Origin: Cichorium intybus | Taxonomy: Eukaryota; Streptophyta; Magnoliopsida; Asterales; Asteraceae | Direction of reading: 5' to 3' | DNA length: 64,000 nucleotides | Assembly (NCBI GenBank): GCA_023525715.1 | Contig: CM042014.1 | Coordinates: 20,005,063 to 20,069,062 of the forward strand | In this document: positions 10,990 to 23,290 of the stretch, in pieces | How positions within the stretch are numbered: the stretch's first letter is position 1 | Layout of the letters: each line of letters starts with the position of its first letter | Made by a program: the position numbers and the translations under genes | Notes under the pieces: generated by a model | What the model saw: the letters and a program-made list of their open reading frames with translations, nothing else | The model's database searches: none | What the model was told of the DNA's origin: nothing

Positions 10990-11865
10990 TGCAATTTCAT
11001 GGGTTAGCATTAAATTCACATTTTTTCTAAAGTAACTAGATTGGGAATTCTTGTACGGGTTCTAGTACTTTGATCATTATACTTTTAATGATTAAGCGGT
11101 CCTATCAAAACTGTTCGGCTAACGACCCTCCACTGATCAGGCGAGCGGTGGGTGAGAGTGAACACCCATTAGACCGCCATTTTATAGGCAGTCTCCTTAT
11201 ACCCACTTTATAGACCAGCTTCGTGAATGAGGCCTACTAATGATTTGACTAACCAATTTATCTTATACATATAGTATTAACCTTTAATAATATATATATA
11301 TAAGATGTATTTTAAATCTTTTAAAATATTCCTGGTTTATCTTTTAATTTCCTGAAATTTAACTATTAAATTTCAAATTAAATTAAACCTTTAATTTGAT
11401 TTAATTTATCTTTTAATTAACCTATTAATTAAATTAATTAAATCTAGATATTTTAAACCTTTTAAAATATTTTAGGATTTATCCTTTAATTTTCGAAATT
11501 TAACCATTAAATCAAAATTAAATTAAATCCCTTGAATTATCTTTTAATTAAACAATTAATTAAATTAATTCAAATGTAGATAGTTTTTTCCAAATTAATC
11601 AAATCAATTTAAACCTATCTTAAACCCCTAATTATCGAATTCAAACAAACTGGGTTTAAGATTATCCATTTAATTAACCAATTAAAGTTACCAAAAATAG
11701 AAAACCTTCTAAAACCCTAACCAGGAAAATCGAAAAAGAAGGGGGGAGGGGCTAGGGTTTCAAAAACCCTAAACCCCAAAATCGAAATCAGGCCCAAAAG
11801 ATTTATAAACAATAAACCCTAATTAGGAAAACTATTACAGCCATTCAATAAGAAAACAACCAAAT

Positions 11866-11877
11866 GCTCTGATACCA
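11866..11877 (-). other. Primer-binding site of the older copia element
   Basis: The minus strand reads TGGTATCAGAGC, complementary to initiator Met tRNA, one base inside the LTR that starts at 11879. Confidence 0.88.
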
Positions 11878-11878
11878 C

Positions 11879-12572
11879 TGAAAGATTTTCCGCAACCAAG
11901 AACTAAATAACCTAAGTTCACATGCAACCTAGAAAAGATCTATGTTTTCTTACTTTGAACATATAACTAATTCCTAAAGGCCAAACAAAAATTAACTAAA
12001 AGAATAAATCAGAAAAACTAATCTTTAGTTTTAATCTTGAAGCTAAGCAGCACAAGTGTCCTGCCCCAAATGAGATCACACCCAGGGAGCCAGAGGAAGG
12101 TCACAAAAATTCCAGAGAGAATAATAGAATGAGCACAAATAATGAGGTATAGGGTTCCCTATTTATAGGGAAACAAGAAACCCTAGCCGTCAGCCATTTT
12201 CCGGATTATACGTACGCGCGTCGTGGCCTTTACATTTGATCGCCGCGCGCCGCAATTCAACTATTGAATTTGTACGACTTTAATCCCTGACTTCCTGATT
12301 AATCTAATTAATGCCACAGAAATTAATCCAATTAATTCCTGATTAATTATTAATCAATCAACATAGTTTCTAATTAATATATTATCACTTTAATATATTA
12401 ACAAACCATATCCTTTATTTCTATTGATTTATTAATCCCATAATAAACCAACCTTTCTCTCTACCGAACTTTCTACCAAAACTCCAGCTATGAGGGCAAC
12501 CCAAATGGACTTTGCTTTAATTAATTATGTAAATACAAATTATTAGTCATGGCTTAGACACCTAATCCAACA
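11879..12572 (-). repeat. 5' LTR of the older copia element
   Basis: 694 bp, starting tgaaagattttccgc and ending cctaatccaaca. The first ~100 and last ~200 bp resemble the 776-bp LTRs of the young element; the middle differs (GC-rich block near 12210-12250). The matching 3' LTR lies outside the window, so divergence cannot be measured. The flanking 5 bp are agatg (12573-12577). Confidence 0.88.
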
Positions 12573-13689
12573 AGATGATGTCTAGGAGCGCCTCCATATG
12601 CATCAACCTTGTGTGGAGTTAGTGTTGACTCGTCAGTTGACCTTCGGTGAGTTTACCGGGAGTTCACATCCCAACTAATATCTTTTGTGTGTGTTATCTA
12701 TTACTTTTCATGCATATTATTATGTGCAATGTGTTATACGATTACTACTTGTGCATTGCATGAAAATGAGTTTCCAAAGATGTTTTCAAATAAAGAGTAT
12801 GATGATGTTTTGAAAGATGTTTTGAGCATCCTATTTGTGCATTGCATTGCATATAGGATGGGATTGACCGAGTGAACCTTATGATGACCTTAAAGATGTT
12901 TAATGATGTTTGGCTGAAGTAGCCACCTTTATGATGTTTTGAGTTTGACCCTTCTCTAAAATAAAGAGGGTGAGGAGACGCATGAGGGTGTTGCTAACCC
13001 TCATGGGACTAGTGTGATGGCCACTAGTTCTAGTTTAACCTATACGGGGATCAAGTGACATGCTTTGTGCATGTCATTTGTGAACTTAGGTATGTGTCAT
13101 CGAGGTGAGTTGGACTTTTATGAGATGGACGTGGGTTGGGATAGTTGCATCACACATTGCATTTGCATATCATAACTATCTATTTTGAGTAAACCTTTAT
13201 GATGTCTTAAACAACTTTTGAAGGGTGGGTTAAAACTATTTTTGGGGGTTTGTCCCGAGTGTGGTAGTTCACTACTCTCTCAAAATGAGTCAACCTCGGG
13301 TAAACTCACTAGGCATTTCAATTGCCTAACTTATTTTGATGTGTACTCAGGTTGAGAGGTTTAGATGACTTTAGAAGAGCTGGATGTTTAGAAGGCCACG
13401 GTTTGTGTGGTATCATTTAAGCTGTGTAATGGTATTTGAGTTGTTACAACCTCGCTACTTTATAAACTAAAATGTTTTATCTAAAATGGGACCAAACAAT
13501 GTTTTCCGCAACTTAAACCTAAATTTATTTCTCATTAAACCCCATGTGTTTTAAAAATGATTTTGAAAGAAGATGACTTATTTGAAGATGTTGAAATTGA
13601 AGTTTTCACTAAAGGATGATTTTTGGAACAATGATGTTAAACATGTGTTAAAATGATGTTTTATGAAAAGCCTTAAGCGATGGTGTTTC
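12573..13689. other. Repeat-like sequence without recognisable coding
   Basis: 1.1 kb rich in atgatg and ttgcatt motifs, with phrases such as cctcatgggactagtgtgatgg that look like LTR or intergenic repeat sequence. No long open frame, terminal repeat or tRNA gene is visible. Confidence 0.4.
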
Positions 13690-14130
13690 ATTTATCTACC
13701 TTAATGACCATTATGTTGTGATTACGGCATCCCTCTTCACACCATAGTTGGGGTATTTTGGATCCTAGCTTTATTAAATAATATATTAGGTAATTGTTTA
13801 AAAGGATTAAAATTAAATTAATAAATTCAAAATTTATAGATGTCTAAAGATAGTGGCAATTCTCCTCCTTCTGCTCCTTCACCCATTTCTGAGAGTCTCA
13901 AAAAGCACATGTTAAATATGGTAAGGCTGACTGGCCTGAACTATATGGTATGGCTTCACAAATAGAGAATGGTTATTAGTTTTGTTGGCAAGCCATATCT
14001 TATTGAGTGCCCGCTCCCCAAAGCATGGCATCACACAGCAGCTTGTGATGAGCATGAACCCTTGACTATTGAGTCCAAAAAGTTCGTTGCCTCATGCTAT
14101 AGATCATTGACCCCGAGTTCCTTTTGAATG
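13690..14130 (+). pseudogene. Stray copia gag 5' fragment, opposite orientation
   Basis: ATG at 13840 opens MSKDSGNSPPSAPSPIS, followed by gag-like residues to a TAG after VWLHK, then more gag (GKPYLIECPLPKAWHHTAAC). Both the coding part and about 150 bp of leader match the older element at 10107-10690 in inverse orientation. No LTR flanks it. It is a truncated third copy of the family. Confidence 0.65.
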
Positions 14131-14702
14131 TTATTGTTTTGATGCAATATTATCACATTAAAAGTTTATATTTTTTGTTGGAAGATTTTTTGACACAATT
14201 ACATTTTTATCTTAAATAAAATAAAATTTTCATCTCCGTCCGTTGATTAAGCTTTATTTTTTTTCTTTTCAAAAAGTTATAATAACATATTAAATCGATT
14301 ATCGTTTTTCATGATTCTATATTTTTGAGTTCGACAATCACAAATTTTACATGGCTCATGGACTTTATAACTTAAGCAATTCAACTTAATCTAAATTTTG
14401 ATAGATATTTGCAAATTGACTTCGCTTTATTAACTCGAGTTAAAGAAAATTAGTAAACATGTTTTATAATTGTGTTCATTATGTATAATATCTCAATTGG
14501 TCTAAATTTAATATATAAACACCTCAAGACAATAAACTATTGAAAATTTCATACTAGTTATTTCAACGAACATATATCGGTCAATTTTTTACCATACAAT
14601 TTATTTCTATGCAACGTAACTACACGCCTAATATGTGTGTGAGTGTATATAATCTTAAAAACTTTTTTTAAAATAAAAACTTTTTTCCTACAAATAATTT
14701 TT
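14131..14702. other. AT-rich intergenic DNA
   Basis: About 570 bp between the gag fragment and the Mutator-like element. I see no gene, repeat boundary or RNA gene. Confidence 0.5.
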
Positions 14703-16360
14703 AGAGTGAATTACAATTTTGGTCCCTGTGGTTGACACGAAATTACAGTTTTAGTCATCCTTTTGAAATCTCACGTTCTTGGTCCCTGTGGTGGCAAAAA
14801 AATAACGAATTTGGTCCCTGTGGTATCCTTGTCCACATGAAAAGACCAAACTACCCTTTTCAATTTGTTTTTCCTTTTCTTTTTTAAATTTATTATAATT
14901 TAAGAAATTAAAAATAATAATAATAATAATAATAAAACAACCCTTACCCCCTGGTGTCTCTCTCTCAACCCTAATCCATCCGCCACCATCACTATAATGT
15001 CGACGATCATGAAGTTTTGTGGGGCCTTGGAGATTTTTTATTGTGGGTGTCGAAGGGATGTCGACGATCTATTGCAGCAACAATCGAGGAGGTGATTGAG
15101 GCATCTTCGTCTTCCCCAAGATTGCTTCCATTCTCGTCGACCTGATACCGCCACCTTCATCTCTGGTAGCGTCTTCCATTCTCTGTGGTGGTAAATGATC
15201 CACCGGCTATTGCAGCAGATCCGGTTGATAACTCCAGTTCCCCACCTAAACCTTCCAGACAATGCAATTTTCAGGTTCGATTAAGCCTCGTTGTGAAATT
15301 TGGATTCGAAATTGAAGATCAACTCGACTATTGGACTGAAATCCGATGAGTTTAATTATCAAGGGCACCACGGATTCTGTTTGTCTTAAACTTACATTGC
15401 ATAAGGATTTGAGCTCGTTTAACCTATAAAGCCGATCCACTTCGATTTCAAGCACCTTCTGAATTTCTCTCTGATCGAGCTCCTTCATTTTCATCTCCAT
15501 CATTAATTCCCTGTCTTTGAGCTTCGTCGTTCATGGGAGGAAGGTGGCGGTGATGTCGAGAAGGAGAATCTGAGAGAATCACACACCTAACCTTCAATCT
15601 CGATCTTGATTTCTCAATAACGCACCAGAATGCTGAAGATCGAGAAATTGAGAGGGAAGGAGGAAGAAATCGGATCTGAAAGGTGATTTTCTTTGATCGT
15701 TTCATCGCGAAAGCTTTCCATTTGTTGAATTTAGCGATTATAGCAATGATCAGTTGTATGAACTAAATTTTTTTGGTACAGACACTGTATTCGCTCTCAT
15801 AGCATCATATTTTGATTTCCGATTACTTAGTTTCATTAACAATCGGATGATTATTGCCATTTTCTATGCGAACTTTGTGCACTTTGGCTTCTAGTCAACA
15901 ATGATCTTAAATGCCCGAAAGGATGATGATGATAATAACACGATTACGAAGAAAACTAAATTCATCACCTAATCATTTAAAATCAAACAGCCCTTTACCT
16001 TTAACACTATTCAATGATCTTTTTTGCAGTAGTAGTAGACAGAGTAATTGGTCGTTACTATGATCTACTCCTCGTTCTTTCGCCGGAGAATTGATTGAAG
16101 ACGAGAGAGATAGAGACGTAGTGGGGTAGGGTTGGGGGTGGGGGTTGAATTTTTCTTTTTCTTTTAATTACCAAAATAATAATATTTCAAAAGAAAAAAG
16201 AAAAAGAAATTAAAAATGGTATATTGGTCTTTTTACATGGCCAAGGGACCAAAAGTGCAAGATTTTGCCTACCATAGAGACCATCAACGTGAAATTTGAA
16301 AAGAATGACTAATACCGTAATTTTAGGACAACCACAGGGACCAAAATTGTAATTTACTCT
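14703..16360. mobile_element. Mutator-like element with ~150-bp terminal inverted repeats
   Basis: The left end starts agagtgaattacaattttgg and continues for about 150 bp. The right end, read in reverse complement, starts agagtaaattacaattttgg and matches it with scattered differences, both carrying the repeated phrase ttggtccctgtggt. No transposase frame is present in the 1.66 kb, so the element is non-autonomous. The flanks are AT-rich (taattttta / aattttatt) and give only an imperfect 9-bp duplication. Long inverted repeats suggest Mutator type; assignment is by form only. Confidence 0.65.
15246..15720 (-). pseudogene. Gene-like exon inside the Mutator-like element
   Basis: On the minus strand a GC-richer block holds a UTR-like stretch and a frame reading MKELDQREIQKVLEIEVDRL from about 15485. 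It ends at LCN followed by a good splice donor, GTAAGT, near 15395. I do not recognise the protein. The composition and donor look genic, unlike the flanking AT-rich element DNA, which fits capture of a host gene piece (Pack-MULE). It could also be a chance frame. Confidence 0.35.
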
Positions 16361-16559
16361 AATTTTATTTTTGACTCCCTTGAGCTGGCCAAGCTAATAA
16401 TAAAGTAGATATCTGTTCCAGATCAACATTTCCAAAATCCAAAGCGTAACTGAAATCCCAATTTGCATCTCGCGCATTGACAGTTAGACAATGCTTTTTT
16501 TTTGAACGGTTAGACAATGCTTTTGGATATGTAAAATTAAACTCTGGAAAAATAGGCTT

Positions 16560-16756
16560 GTCCAAATTACAAGTACAAACCGACGACTACGTTACGTCTC
16601 TCGTCTCAGTAGGATTCCGATTATCTAGATCAAACTGCCAGCGTGATCCGACGACCGGCGACGGTTGCCGCTGGATTTCGTGCATTCCTTTTCTTCTCCT
16701 CTACTCACCAGTAATTCGATTCGAAGGAATCTCGAAGAAATTCCACACGAATTTAG
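16560..16756 (+). other. Probable 5' untranslated exon of the kelch gene
   Basis: A pyrimidine-rich block with genic base composition ends at 16756 in TTAG followed by a GT donor. The matching acceptor (ttctag, 17439-17444) lies 10 bp before the kelch start codon, giving a 688-bp intron in the 5' leader. The transcription start is not determinable by eye. Confidence 0.45.
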
Positions 16757-17454
16757 GTAATCAGGGCTTAAACCTCCAACGTCCGGGTTCTTTTTTGTAT
16801 ATAATTTATGTGATCTACTGTTTTTAGTAAATGTAGTGAAGAATGATATTTAATTGGGGCTAATTATAAACGATTGTGTTTGATCGAGGGAGAGTAGTGA
16901 CTGAGACGGGAACTACAATGTGAACTTAATTATGGCTAGAGATCGGTAAATTCAAGAATTGTTGACCGCGATTGTCGAATAAATATCGTTAGGTTTCAAT
17001 ATTAGTAGAGACCGAATTAGATTTAGAGGAAAATGATCGCACTGATTCAAAACGTATTAAATATAGTTTGCACGGTCGACAAGGCTTTTTATGTTCAATA
17101 TCTGATCTATTGAAAAAATTCGGATTCAGGAATACAGTTATATTTCTAGCATATGCGAATCATGAGTTTCTTTCTCTTTTTTATGGGAGGAGGTTGAGTT
17201 CGACTTGAAATGTCATGGATGTGGCAATTTTCAAAAGAAATGGATTGTGAAAATATATGACAAGACACGTCTGTGCATTTTGTAGTTGAAGACATGATCT
17301 AGGAACCCGTTAATAGAATCCAATAGTCAATTAGCAGTAGAATTAAATCAACTGATAAACCAAAGCATGTGCCATTCTAATTGCAACATTTCATTTGTTG
17401 AAGTTCATTGAGCTCTTTAATCTGACAATATTCATTGATTCTAGGAAAGCTAAT

Positions 17455-19626
17455 ATGGGAACAGATACTCATACTGCCAATTGGCATTCAGTTTTAGACA
17501 GCGACCAATGGGTTGCCCTCCCAGTAACTGGGAGACGACCATCAGCCCGCTATAAGGTTCACTCATATATTTGTTATACAATTATTTTCATGTCACACTT
17601 CTTTTCTTTTCCTATTCTTTGTTACACAATTATCTTTGTTCTTCCACGGTTCCACCTACATGCCAACTTTTTCTTTCATTGTAGCATTCTGCAGTTGTTG
17701 CTGATGGAAAGCTGTACATTGTTGGTGGAAGTCGTAATGGAAGATACTTATCTGATGTTCAGGTATTATTGTTGTTATCTTGTCATCATCAGTACTCCTA
17801 TTTCCATTGTAGGTTTACTAATATGTTGTTATGATGGCAGGAATTTGATCTGAAAAGTTTAAACTGGTCGACAATTAAACTAACCTCAAAATTAGACACT
17901 GAAGATGTTAAAGATAGTCCACCAACAGAATTATTCCCTGCTGTATCTGGTCATAGTATGGTTAAATGGGGAAACAAACTCCTCTTTCTTGGTGGTCACT
18001 CAAAGGACACCTCTGACGATGTGACAGGTTTGTGTTATTGTTACAGCTGTCCTGACTGCTGACCTGGACAAGTGGTTAGTTCTGATTGAACCTTATGTTT
18101 TACTGATTAAATTGCAGTGCGTTTCATTGATCTTGAATCACACGTGTGTGGGACAATGGAAGCCACAGGGAAAGTTCCAGAAGCTCGTGGTGGACAATCT
18201 GTTTCATTAGTTGGCTCAAAACTTATAATGTTTGGTGGAGAGGGTAAAAATAGACGGCTTATGAATGATGTTCATGTTCTTGATCTGGAGACATTGACAT
18301 GGAATATTGTTGAAACCATGTAAGTATATTCCACATATTTATATATTATTTTAAAAAGTTTTTGCATTTATTTTTTAATTTGTATGATAGACAGACTCCT
18401 CCATCTCCAAGATTTGATCATACTGCTGCGGTGCATGCAGACCGCTACCTTCAAGTATTTGGTGGCTGTTCTCATTCAATTTTCTTTAATGATTTACATG
18501 TGCTGGATTTGGAGACAGTGAGTTCTTTTTCTTTTTGTGCTATCATTTTAATTTTTAAATTTATAAAAATTTATTTTATTGTATTGCAGTTAGAATGGTC
18601 ACAACCGCAGATTCAAGGTGATTTGGTGTCTCCTAGGGCAGGCCATGCTGGCGTCTCTATCGATGAAAATTGGTATATAGTTGGTGGTGGCGATAATAAA
18701 AGTGGTATGAATATAAATAAAATAAATAAAGGTTTTACTTCTTTATAGTTTATAAAACCTCAATATGATTTTTTTAACAGGTGCCTTGGAGACATTGGTG
18801 ATGGATATGTCAAAACTTGTTATTTCAACATTGACAAATGTAAAAGGAAGAGATCCACTCGCCAGCGAGGTCACCATTGTATATAAAAGTTTTTCTTTGC
18901 TATTTACAATCATATTCATTTACTTTTTATTGAATTGTAACAGGGGCTGTCTGTATCATCAGTATTAATAGACGGTGAACACTATTTGGTTGCTTTTGGG
19001 GGGTATAATGGGAAATACCACAATGAGGTATTTGTGATGAGACCAAAACCGAAAGATTCTAAACATCCCAAGATGTTTCAATCACCCGCAGCTGCAGCTG
19101 CAGCAGCTTCTGTAACTGCAGCTTATGCTTTAGCCAAATCTGAAAGCTTAGAGTTCACAACCATGGATTCTAAACCTAAACCGGATCTTTCAGTTGAAGT
19201 TAATATGATCAAAGGTGAGAAAAAAACATTGGAATCGTCAATTACGGAGGTCAAAGCAGAAAATTCTGTTCTAAAGGAAAAACTTGAGGAATGTAATGGT
19301 GCTCATGTTGACTTATCAAAGGAATTGCATTCTGTTAAAGGCCAACTGGCTTCTGAGAGATCAAGATGTGCTGATCTAGAGGTATTTTAGTTATATGCTT
19401 GGTAATTAAAACACCTTTTTTTTTTTTTTAATTTAAAATGTAAATATTGTGGTGATTTTAGGCACAGATCTTGGATCTGCAGAAGATGTTATCATCAATG
19501 CAGACGATTGAGCAAGAGGTTGAAGCACTTCGGTCAGAAAAGTCAGCAATAGAGGATGATCCAATGATTGCTGCAACTGATGAAAAGCAAGCTTCAGGTG
19601 GAGTTTGGAGGTGGATAGCTGGATAA
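17455..19626 (+). CDS. Kelch-repeat (galactose-oxidase-like) protein with C-terminal coiled coil
   Basis: Nine coding exons: 17455-17556, 17685-17762, 17841-18027, 18118-18319, 18391-18517, 18590-18704, 18781-18869, 18944-19381 and 19462-19626. They join in frame to 500 residues, full length for the family. Six kelch blades are visible, each with the paired glycines (IVGGS, FLGGH, MFGGE, VFGGC, IVGGG, AFGGY), spanning about residues 35-335. An Ala-rich stretch, AAAAAASVTAAYALAKSES, and a charged coiled coil follow (about 370-470). The protein ends in GGVWRWIAG. It resembles Arabidopsis At5g04420 and At5g18590, relatives of the acyl-CoA-binding kelch proteins but lacking the acyl-CoA-binding domain. 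The molecular role is not established; protein-protein scaffolding is likely. All splice sites are GT-AG. The 4CL-like gene converges on it, with 264 bp between stop codons. Confidence 0.93.
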
Positions 19627-19890
19627 ATTGGTTAAGATTTTAAAGAATCAAATATTTCATTCATTATAAATTGAATATTCCGAGTACAATTTTTCGCCTT
19701 TCAATATATAAGAGCGAGCTCCTCCCTTTTGTAATTACTTTTCAAGTTTGACACATCTTTGTTATTTTGGATTATGCTCTATTCATTACTTAAGATTACA
19801 CCTGGTAAAAACGAGTTATTGATATGGCTAATAGAATACATAGAACGATATTTCCCCTTCTTGAAGCTTTATGATAAAAAATTATGGTGG

Positions 19891-21908
19891 TTAAAGTCTG
19901 GATTTGACATGCTGTTTGCTTTGTGCCACCAAATCTTTTCGCAAAATCTTGCCTGCTGCAGACTTTGGTATTTCGTTTATGAAGGAAACTTTCCTCACCT
20001 TCTTGAATGGTGCCACCTAAAATATGCAAAATAAATACAATCAGATGATGAGTGCATCACTTCTTTTGCCCTATTCCAGAATAAATTGCAATATTTGTTC
20101 ATGTGGTAAAGTTTGTTGTGTCATGTCATATCATGTTGAGTCTTGTGTAACAAACAGTGTCTAGACGAACCTGACTAGCAACAAATTGAATGACTTGGTC
20201 TTCACCGAGATGAGATCCAGCTGCTCTCACCACGTATGCCATAGGTATCTCTCCTGCCTCTTCATCTTCAAGTCTAAAATATTGCACAAATTTTAACGAC
20301 ACCCAAAAACTCACACATACTGTAAACACACACACACAGAAACTCACGGTATGACCGCTGCATCAAGTATTTCTGGATGGCCAAGGAGTATGGCTTCAAG
20401 TTCTGCTGGAGCTACCTGCATTTGTACTTTATGTCATTTCATCATGTATGTATTTCAATTTTCAGAACACACACACACACACAAACAAATACAGTCATCC
20501 ATCATACCTGGTATCCATTATATTTAATGAGTTCCTTTATCCTATCAACAATATAAAGACACCCATCTTCATCAAAATAACAAAGATCACCAGTCCTCAA
20601 CCATCCATCCGAGTCAATAGTTGCAGCCGTCGCCTCTTCATTTCTCAAGTAACCTTTCATAACAGTGGGTCCTCTTAACCACAGCTCCCCTTCCCTATAA
20701 GGCGGCATAGCAACCCCCGTTTCAAAATCAACCACCTTAGCACTAAAACTCGGTAACAAACTGCCCGAACTAGCCGGATGAGTTTTCGCCTCTTCACTAC
20801 TAACAAACAAAGTCGCTGCCCCACAGCTCTCGGTCAGCCCATACCCTGGCCTTAAAGCCACCCATGGAAACTTAGCCCTAAACCGGTCCACCAGTTCCTT
20901 ACTCAACGGTGCAGCCCCGGACCCAACCCGTCTCAAAGACGACAAATCATACCCACCTCCATTATGTTTGACTAAACTTAGTATCACCGGAGGAACCGCC
21001 GGGATATTGTTGACTTTATGAGTGTGTATAGCTTCCAACATACCTTGAAATTCGTATTTTTTCATTAAAACGGTTGTAGTACCCGAACAAAACAACCCTA
21101 AACCAAAAAATGCGAGACCGTAGATATGAAACATCGGTATAAAACATAAGAAAACATCGTTGTTAGCTGACGTGTTTTCAACCGACCATTTTAAAAGTGT
21201 CATAACCGATATGAAGTTTGCATGTGTTAATACGACTCCTTTGCTCACCCCGGTTGTCCCGGAGGAATACAGTATCGCGGCTGTATCCGACTGAGTTGAC
21301 CGGGTTTCTGGCAACTCCATCGGCTCACAGCCATCAATCAGTTCTTCTACCGACAGCTCATCCCCGCTAGAGGGACGAGAAGTCAGTAAGATAGGTACAT
21401 TACTTGACGCCAACTTATGCGTCTCCCCGGGATCCACAACGGCTAATGTAGCACCCGAGTCAAGCACTTGCTTGGTTATTTCTGACTTGGTGTTAAGCGG
21501 GTTAGCCGTGGTGAGAACCCCACCGATTAAAAACACGGCTAGACATATGGTTGGGTAGAGGATTGAGTTTGGTGACAACAAAAAGACGACATCGCCCTTA
21601 CGGATACCGAGCCCATGGTGCAACCCGGTTGCCAATGAGTAGATAGACCGTTTGAGTTGAGTGTAGGTGACTTGCTGGTTCGTTGCCAAGTCGATAAGAG
21701 CGACCCGTGACTCGGCTTGTTCTGATTTCGGGAATTGTGACAACACGAATGTAGCCGTGTCGAGGTAAGGGGTAATCGGGATCTTTTTATTGGTCCCGAG
21801 CTGAATGAGCGAGTGGTAGATCCCTGTCTCGGGAACGAACCCACTCGTCTTTTTTTCACCCGTTAGCTGATTTCGGGTAACGGGTGGTACTTCCTCAATG
21901 GTGTCCAT
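19891..21908 (-). CDS. 4-coumarate:CoA ligase-like acyl-CoA synthetase, peroxisomal
   Basis: Four exons on the minus strand (21908-20508, 20415-20348, 20273-20171, 20016-19891) give 565 residues. Motifs of the adenylate-forming family are intact: the ATP-binding P-loop SSGTTGVSKG (about 215-224), GYGLTES (355-361), GELWLRGP (407-414), RTGDLCYF, DRIKELIKY, and the C-terminal PKSAAGKILRKDL with its catalytic lysine. The protein ends in SRL, a strong type-1 peroxisomal signal. It therefore probably activates a carboxylic acid to its CoA thioester in the peroxisome. Related plant enzymes act on jasmonate precursors (OPC-8:0), fatty acids or cinnamic acid side chains, but the substrate cannot be read from sequence. 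The N-terminal GIYHSL phrase and overall motifs are closest to the 4CLL5/7/9 group rather than true 4CL. The start was chosen as the first ATG of a long uninterrupted first exon. Confidence 0.93.
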
Positions 21909-22454
21909 GTAGCCGGGGAGATATGGGAGGATTTTAATTTAGTTGGAAAAAATTATAAGGGTTTATAGTATGGGATGATAATGTAGGCGTGTCTTTACGT
22001 GCATCGTTATCACCGGTGGTTAGGGGCATCGTTGCCTGTCATGGTTGCCGGCCGGGTTATTTTGACAAAAGTTGACACAGTCTAGGGTAGATTCCGTAGA
22101 ATGTTTAGTGACGAAATGGATATACTTTGATTAATTGTTCATATCTTCTTGTTCTGTCCACTTTTTAAATCATGCTTCATCCCTACCAAGAAAAAAAAAA
22201 AAATAATAGCCAATTTTATATAAATCACTAATCTAAGTTTAAACAAAATACATAACTTGATTACTAATTTAACATAAACCTTTAATAATGAATTTACAAG
22301 TACGTTTTTTAAAATGAAATTTATCAAAAATATGGAGTTTGCTCTATCGATTAGGGTCTAAGATTTATCTATTTCTTTTTTCTTTTTCTTTCTTTGTTTT
22401 TAACTGAAAATAAGGTGGATAAAAAGCATTTAAGCTTCCTATTAAGATGTTTAT
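21909..22454. other. Upstream region of the 4CL-like gene
   Basis: AT-rich DNA holding the presumed promoter of the minus-strand 4CL-like gene. No clear TATA box could be fixed. A poly-A run at 22191-22203 is the only feature. Confidence 0.4.
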
Positions 22455-23290
22455 ATCTTGCTTCTTGTTTTAATATTAATTTGCAAAAAATGTAAGTTGG
22501 GGGTCACGTTTAGTGAGGCAGAGGAGCTAGCGGATATTATGAGGTGTTGTTCAATTAGACTTCCTTTTATGTATGTTGGATCACCGGCGGTTACTAACAT
22601 GTCGCGTGACAGAATTACGAGTAAAATTTCTATATTGGAACGTTAAAACTCTATTAATTGGATGAAGAACCACTCTTTTAAAATTGGTGTTGTGAGCTTG
22701 GTAAGTTGGTATCTTTTATATGTCCTTATTTCTAGTCCTAGATACGATCATTAACTTTTTGGAGTTCTTACTTCTTAAGAAGTCTATTTTTTTGGAAGGA
22801 GAATTGGGTGGAAAAAATATGTCTTGGTTGAGACGTACAAATGTGTTGACAAGTAAAGATGAATGTGGTCTTGGAAGTTGGAATTGGTAGTGTTTGCATT
22901 TAATCGAGTTTTGTTATACAAATAGAGACAACTATTTCTTATACAGTCTAATTGAATTTGTAGTGTTTGCATTTAATTGAATTGAAGGAGATCTTGCAAT
23001 CTATTGTGTTATCCGGTCAGCACAATCGTTTGATTTGTGAGTTACATGTCAAGACGATTTACCACTTCTTCATTTCTTGTCCCATGACTTCTTCCATTTG
23101 GAGATAAATTGAATATTGTTGGAATATTGATATTCATTCTTTTTAAAAGGCTTCTGAATGGATTACCTGAATTGATCATTCAGGTCTAAATACGGGTCAA
23201 AGAAGATGCTTAGATCTGGTCAAATTACAGCTATTTGGGTGCTTTGGATGTTTCGAATTCCATAGCTATTTTGAGAAAACCAATGAAATC
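22455..23290 (+). pseudogene. LINE (non-LTR retrotransposon) reverse-transcriptase relic
   Basis: A broken + strand copy of the C-terminal half of a plant LINE polyprotein. The frame near 22510-22620 reads ADIMRCCSIRLPFMYVGSPA, matching the LPF-YLG-P segment after the RT palm. Near 22840-22930 it reads TSKDECGLGSWN (the GGLG region). Near 23060-23110 it reads HFFISCPMTSSIWR, the zinc-binding reverse-transcriptase motif with its H and C. Stops and frameshifts separate these blocks. No poly-A tail or target duplication was found, so it is old and truncated. Confidence 0.6.

Larger units (their letters stand above)
1..12572 (-). mobile_element. Older Ty1/copia-type LTR element (partial, interrupted by a younger element)
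   Basis: This element runs off the left edge of the window. Its 5' LTR (minus orientation) is 11879-12572, its primer-binding site 11866-11877, and a decayed gag lies at 10107-10527. A younger relative (2318-10101) is inserted in that gag and duplicated the 5 bp cacgc, so the older gag continues at 1804-2317, where a protease-like DTGC motif survives. No integrase or reverse transcriptase reading is visible in 1-1800, which looks non-coding. The element may therefore be non-autonomous, or its pol may lie outside the window. The LTR ends and leader are clearly related to those of the inserted element, so both belong to one family with different sublineages. Assignment of 1-1800 to this element is inference. 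Confidence 0.7.

Noticed and set aside
15038..15262. 74-codon frame in the Mutator-like element read as a protein
   Set aside because: Antisense to the more gene-like block, without splice or start context.
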